The notes under the pieces were generated by a model. The model did no database searches. It was not told the origin of the DNA and saw only the letters and a program-made list of their open reading frames with translations. A DNA stretch of 64,000 nucleotides from Streptomyces albus subsp. albus (GTDB lineage Bacteria > Actinomycetota > Actinomycetes > Streptomycetales > Streptomycetaceae), in contig NZ_JOID01000024.1 of NCBI RefSeq assembly GCF_000719865.1, positions 22,936 to 86,935 of the forward strand, given 5' to 3'. Each line of letters starts with the position of its first letter. Positions within the stretch are counted from its first letter, which is position 1. This document shows positions 62,968-64,000 of this stretch, piece after piece. A program made the translations under genes and the position numbers.

Positions 62968-64000
62968 TCAGTCGATGACGGGCGGCACCACACGCCGGCT
63001 GCCCCATGTCCAGGTCTCTTCATCTTCAGTCAGGTAACCGCGTTCGGGATCCGCTTCGGGCTTGTCTTCCCGCGATTTGCGCCTCGCGGACCTGGTGGTC
63101 CCGGCCCCGGCTCCACCGACTCTCTCTCCAGTTGACTGGGAACTGCGGAGCAACCCTGTGCCGCCTGTCGTGAACACCCGTCCCGGACTGGTTGCGTGTC
63201 GCTGTTCCCCACCGCCGACCACTCTGCCGGGTTGTGCGGCCACCCGTCCCCCGGGCACTGCTGGGTTGCCGGACCTGGCATGCGCCGCCGTCCCCCCTTG
63301 ACTCATCGGTCCCCGACCAACACCGGTCTCGCGCCCGACGACCGCTCCACGTGGTATGGCCCCTGCCGGACGGCCACCGTTGGACGGGACGGGACGGCCT
63401 CCGGAGATTCCTTGATCAGTCGGCATTCGCGGCACCATGCGTCCCGCCCCGCCACCGGAGTTGTTCGGACCTGGTGTCTGGCGTCCTGACGCGGGCGTGC
63501 CGCCCCTGGCAACTGCCGGGTTTCCGGAAGGACCGCTGCCCATGGGAGACACGACGGGGGGAAGCAAGTTCGTGGACTGTGTGGGAGGACCACCTGCAGA
63601 GTGGCTCGGTGGAGCCGTTCCCGGCGTCGAACCGGGCGGAGCCGTGGGAACGAATGCACCCCCCGCAAGGTCAGTGGAGACCTGTCGGTCCGGCTGGTCC
63701 AGAGCGAGCGCGGCAACAGACGGACCTGAAGGCGAAGTATGCGTCACTGGAGCACCGGCGTTCCCGCTTACTGCGGTTGCACCAGGGCTCCCTCTGCCAG
63801 AGACGCCTGGCATTCCAGCTCCCTGGCCGCTGGAATCGTAATCCGCCCCGTGAATGTAGTCACGATCCGGTCGACGCTCCGGTGGCAGGACCGACGCCGG
63901 GGGAGGTGGGAACTTCGGGCGTTCTGCTGCGGTCATGTTCATGGACGACCAGCGGTAGGAGCCCGCCAGCTTCGTCATCAAGCGGGCCGCTTCCGCATGG
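62968..64000 (-). CDS. C-terminal part of a Pro/Gly-rich type VII secretion-associated protein
   Basis: The frame is open to the right edge of the window, so the start lies outside. The visible part begins with a helix (HAEAARLMTKLAGSYRWSSM), then becomes a long disordered Pro/Gly/Thr region with many GNP and GGR units. It ends with the acidic, Trp-containing GYLTEDEETWTWGSRRVVPPVID. I recognise the helix-plus-PG-rich tail and the VPPVID end from large proteins in Streptomyces ESX-like loci. Its position 36 bp upstream of mycP supports that. The exact role is unknown. Confidence 0.78.
   Translation of the reverse strand, partial: HAEAARLMTKLAGSYRWSSMNMTAAERPKFPPPPASVLPPERRPDRDYIHGADYDSSGQGAGMPGVSGRGSPGATAVSGNAGAPVTHTSPSGPSVAALALDQPDRQVSTDLAGGAFVPTAPPGSTPGTAPPSHSAGGPPTQSTNLLPPVVSPMGSGPSGNPAVARGGTPASGRQTPGPNNSGGGAGRMVPRMPTDQGISGGRPVPSNGGRPAGAIPRGAVVGRETGVGRGPMSQGGTAAHARSGNPAVPGGRVAAQPGRVVGGGEQRHATSPGRVFTTGGTGLLRSSQSTGERVGGAGAGTTRSARRKSREDKPEADPERGYLTEDEETWTWGSRRVVPPVID

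Overview
The window is chromosomal DNA from a Streptomyces or a very close relative. GC content is very high, codons end in G or C almost everywhere, and GTG starts are common. Several genes are typical of the genus: an SsgA-like sporulation protein, a DasR-controlled N-acetylglucosamine PTS, a membrane-associated pentapeptide-like protein, DUF1707/LiaF-like and DUF2510-RDD proteins, and a mycosin of a type VII secretion locus. From about 20.8 kb to 51.7 kb the gene order agrees with what I remember of the conserved core around SCO2897-SCO2930 of S. coelicolor. This is from memory and was not searched.

Layout. 0-8 kb: secreted or lipoproteins and regulators (MmyB-type HTH, AraC, ArsR-like), an Atu4866-SDR pair, a DinB-like protein and small hypotheticals. 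8-17.5 kb: a pentapeptide-repeat protein, a DUF445 membrane protein, a secreted PA14/fibronectin protein, a secreted SGNH hydrolase, a frameshifted membrane-associated pentapeptide-like gene and a DUF1707 protein. 17.5-20.6 kb: a three-gene ABC-2 exporter. 20.8-27.6 kb: a bifunctional penicillin-binding protein, a GroES-like protein, a DUF3618 protein, a Bcp peroxiredoxin, two overlapping HNH nuclease genes, tRNA-Leu(TAG) and RdgB. 27.7-33 kb: a lipoprotein, RNase PH and the GlcNAc PTS (EIIB, two EIIC) with DasR-type dre sites. 33-38 kb: a metallo-hydrolase, a membrane-anchored PemK/MazF-like protein, the CysO-dependent cysteine locus (mec, cysteine leader peptide, cysO, cysM), DUF2017 and ClpS. 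38-51.7 kb: NAD salvage (pncB, pncA), an M6 metalloprotease, two RDD proteins, SsgG, a GlcD-type oxidoreductase, HppD with a divergent Lrp regulator, and an S16 protease. 51.9-61 kb: an IclR regulator, an RsbQ-RsbP-like signalling pair, a DEAD/DEAH helicase, a Doc-type toxin-antitoxin pair, an MFS exporter, a very GC-rich repeat tract and an alpha/beta hydrolase. 61.4-64 kb: the edge of a type VII secretion locus (mycosin plus the C-terminal part of a Pro/Gly-rich protein).

How genes work together. EIIB and the EIIC permeases form a GlcNAc uptake unit under one regulator. CysM uses thiocarboxylated CysO as sulfur carrier, Mec frees the product, and a Cys-containing leader peptide probably senses cysteine supply. 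PncA feeds nicotinate to PncB. RsbQ is expected to activate its coupled phosphatase. ClpS and DUF2017 are translationally coupled.

The most unusual observations are the leader peptide, the 20-residue extension after the CysO Gly-Gly, the twin HNH genes built from repeated modules, a 54-bp element present upstream of two neighbouring secreted-protein genes, and the single-base frameshift in the membrane-associated protein. I see no prophage, CRISPR array, insertion sequence or biosynthetic gene cluster.
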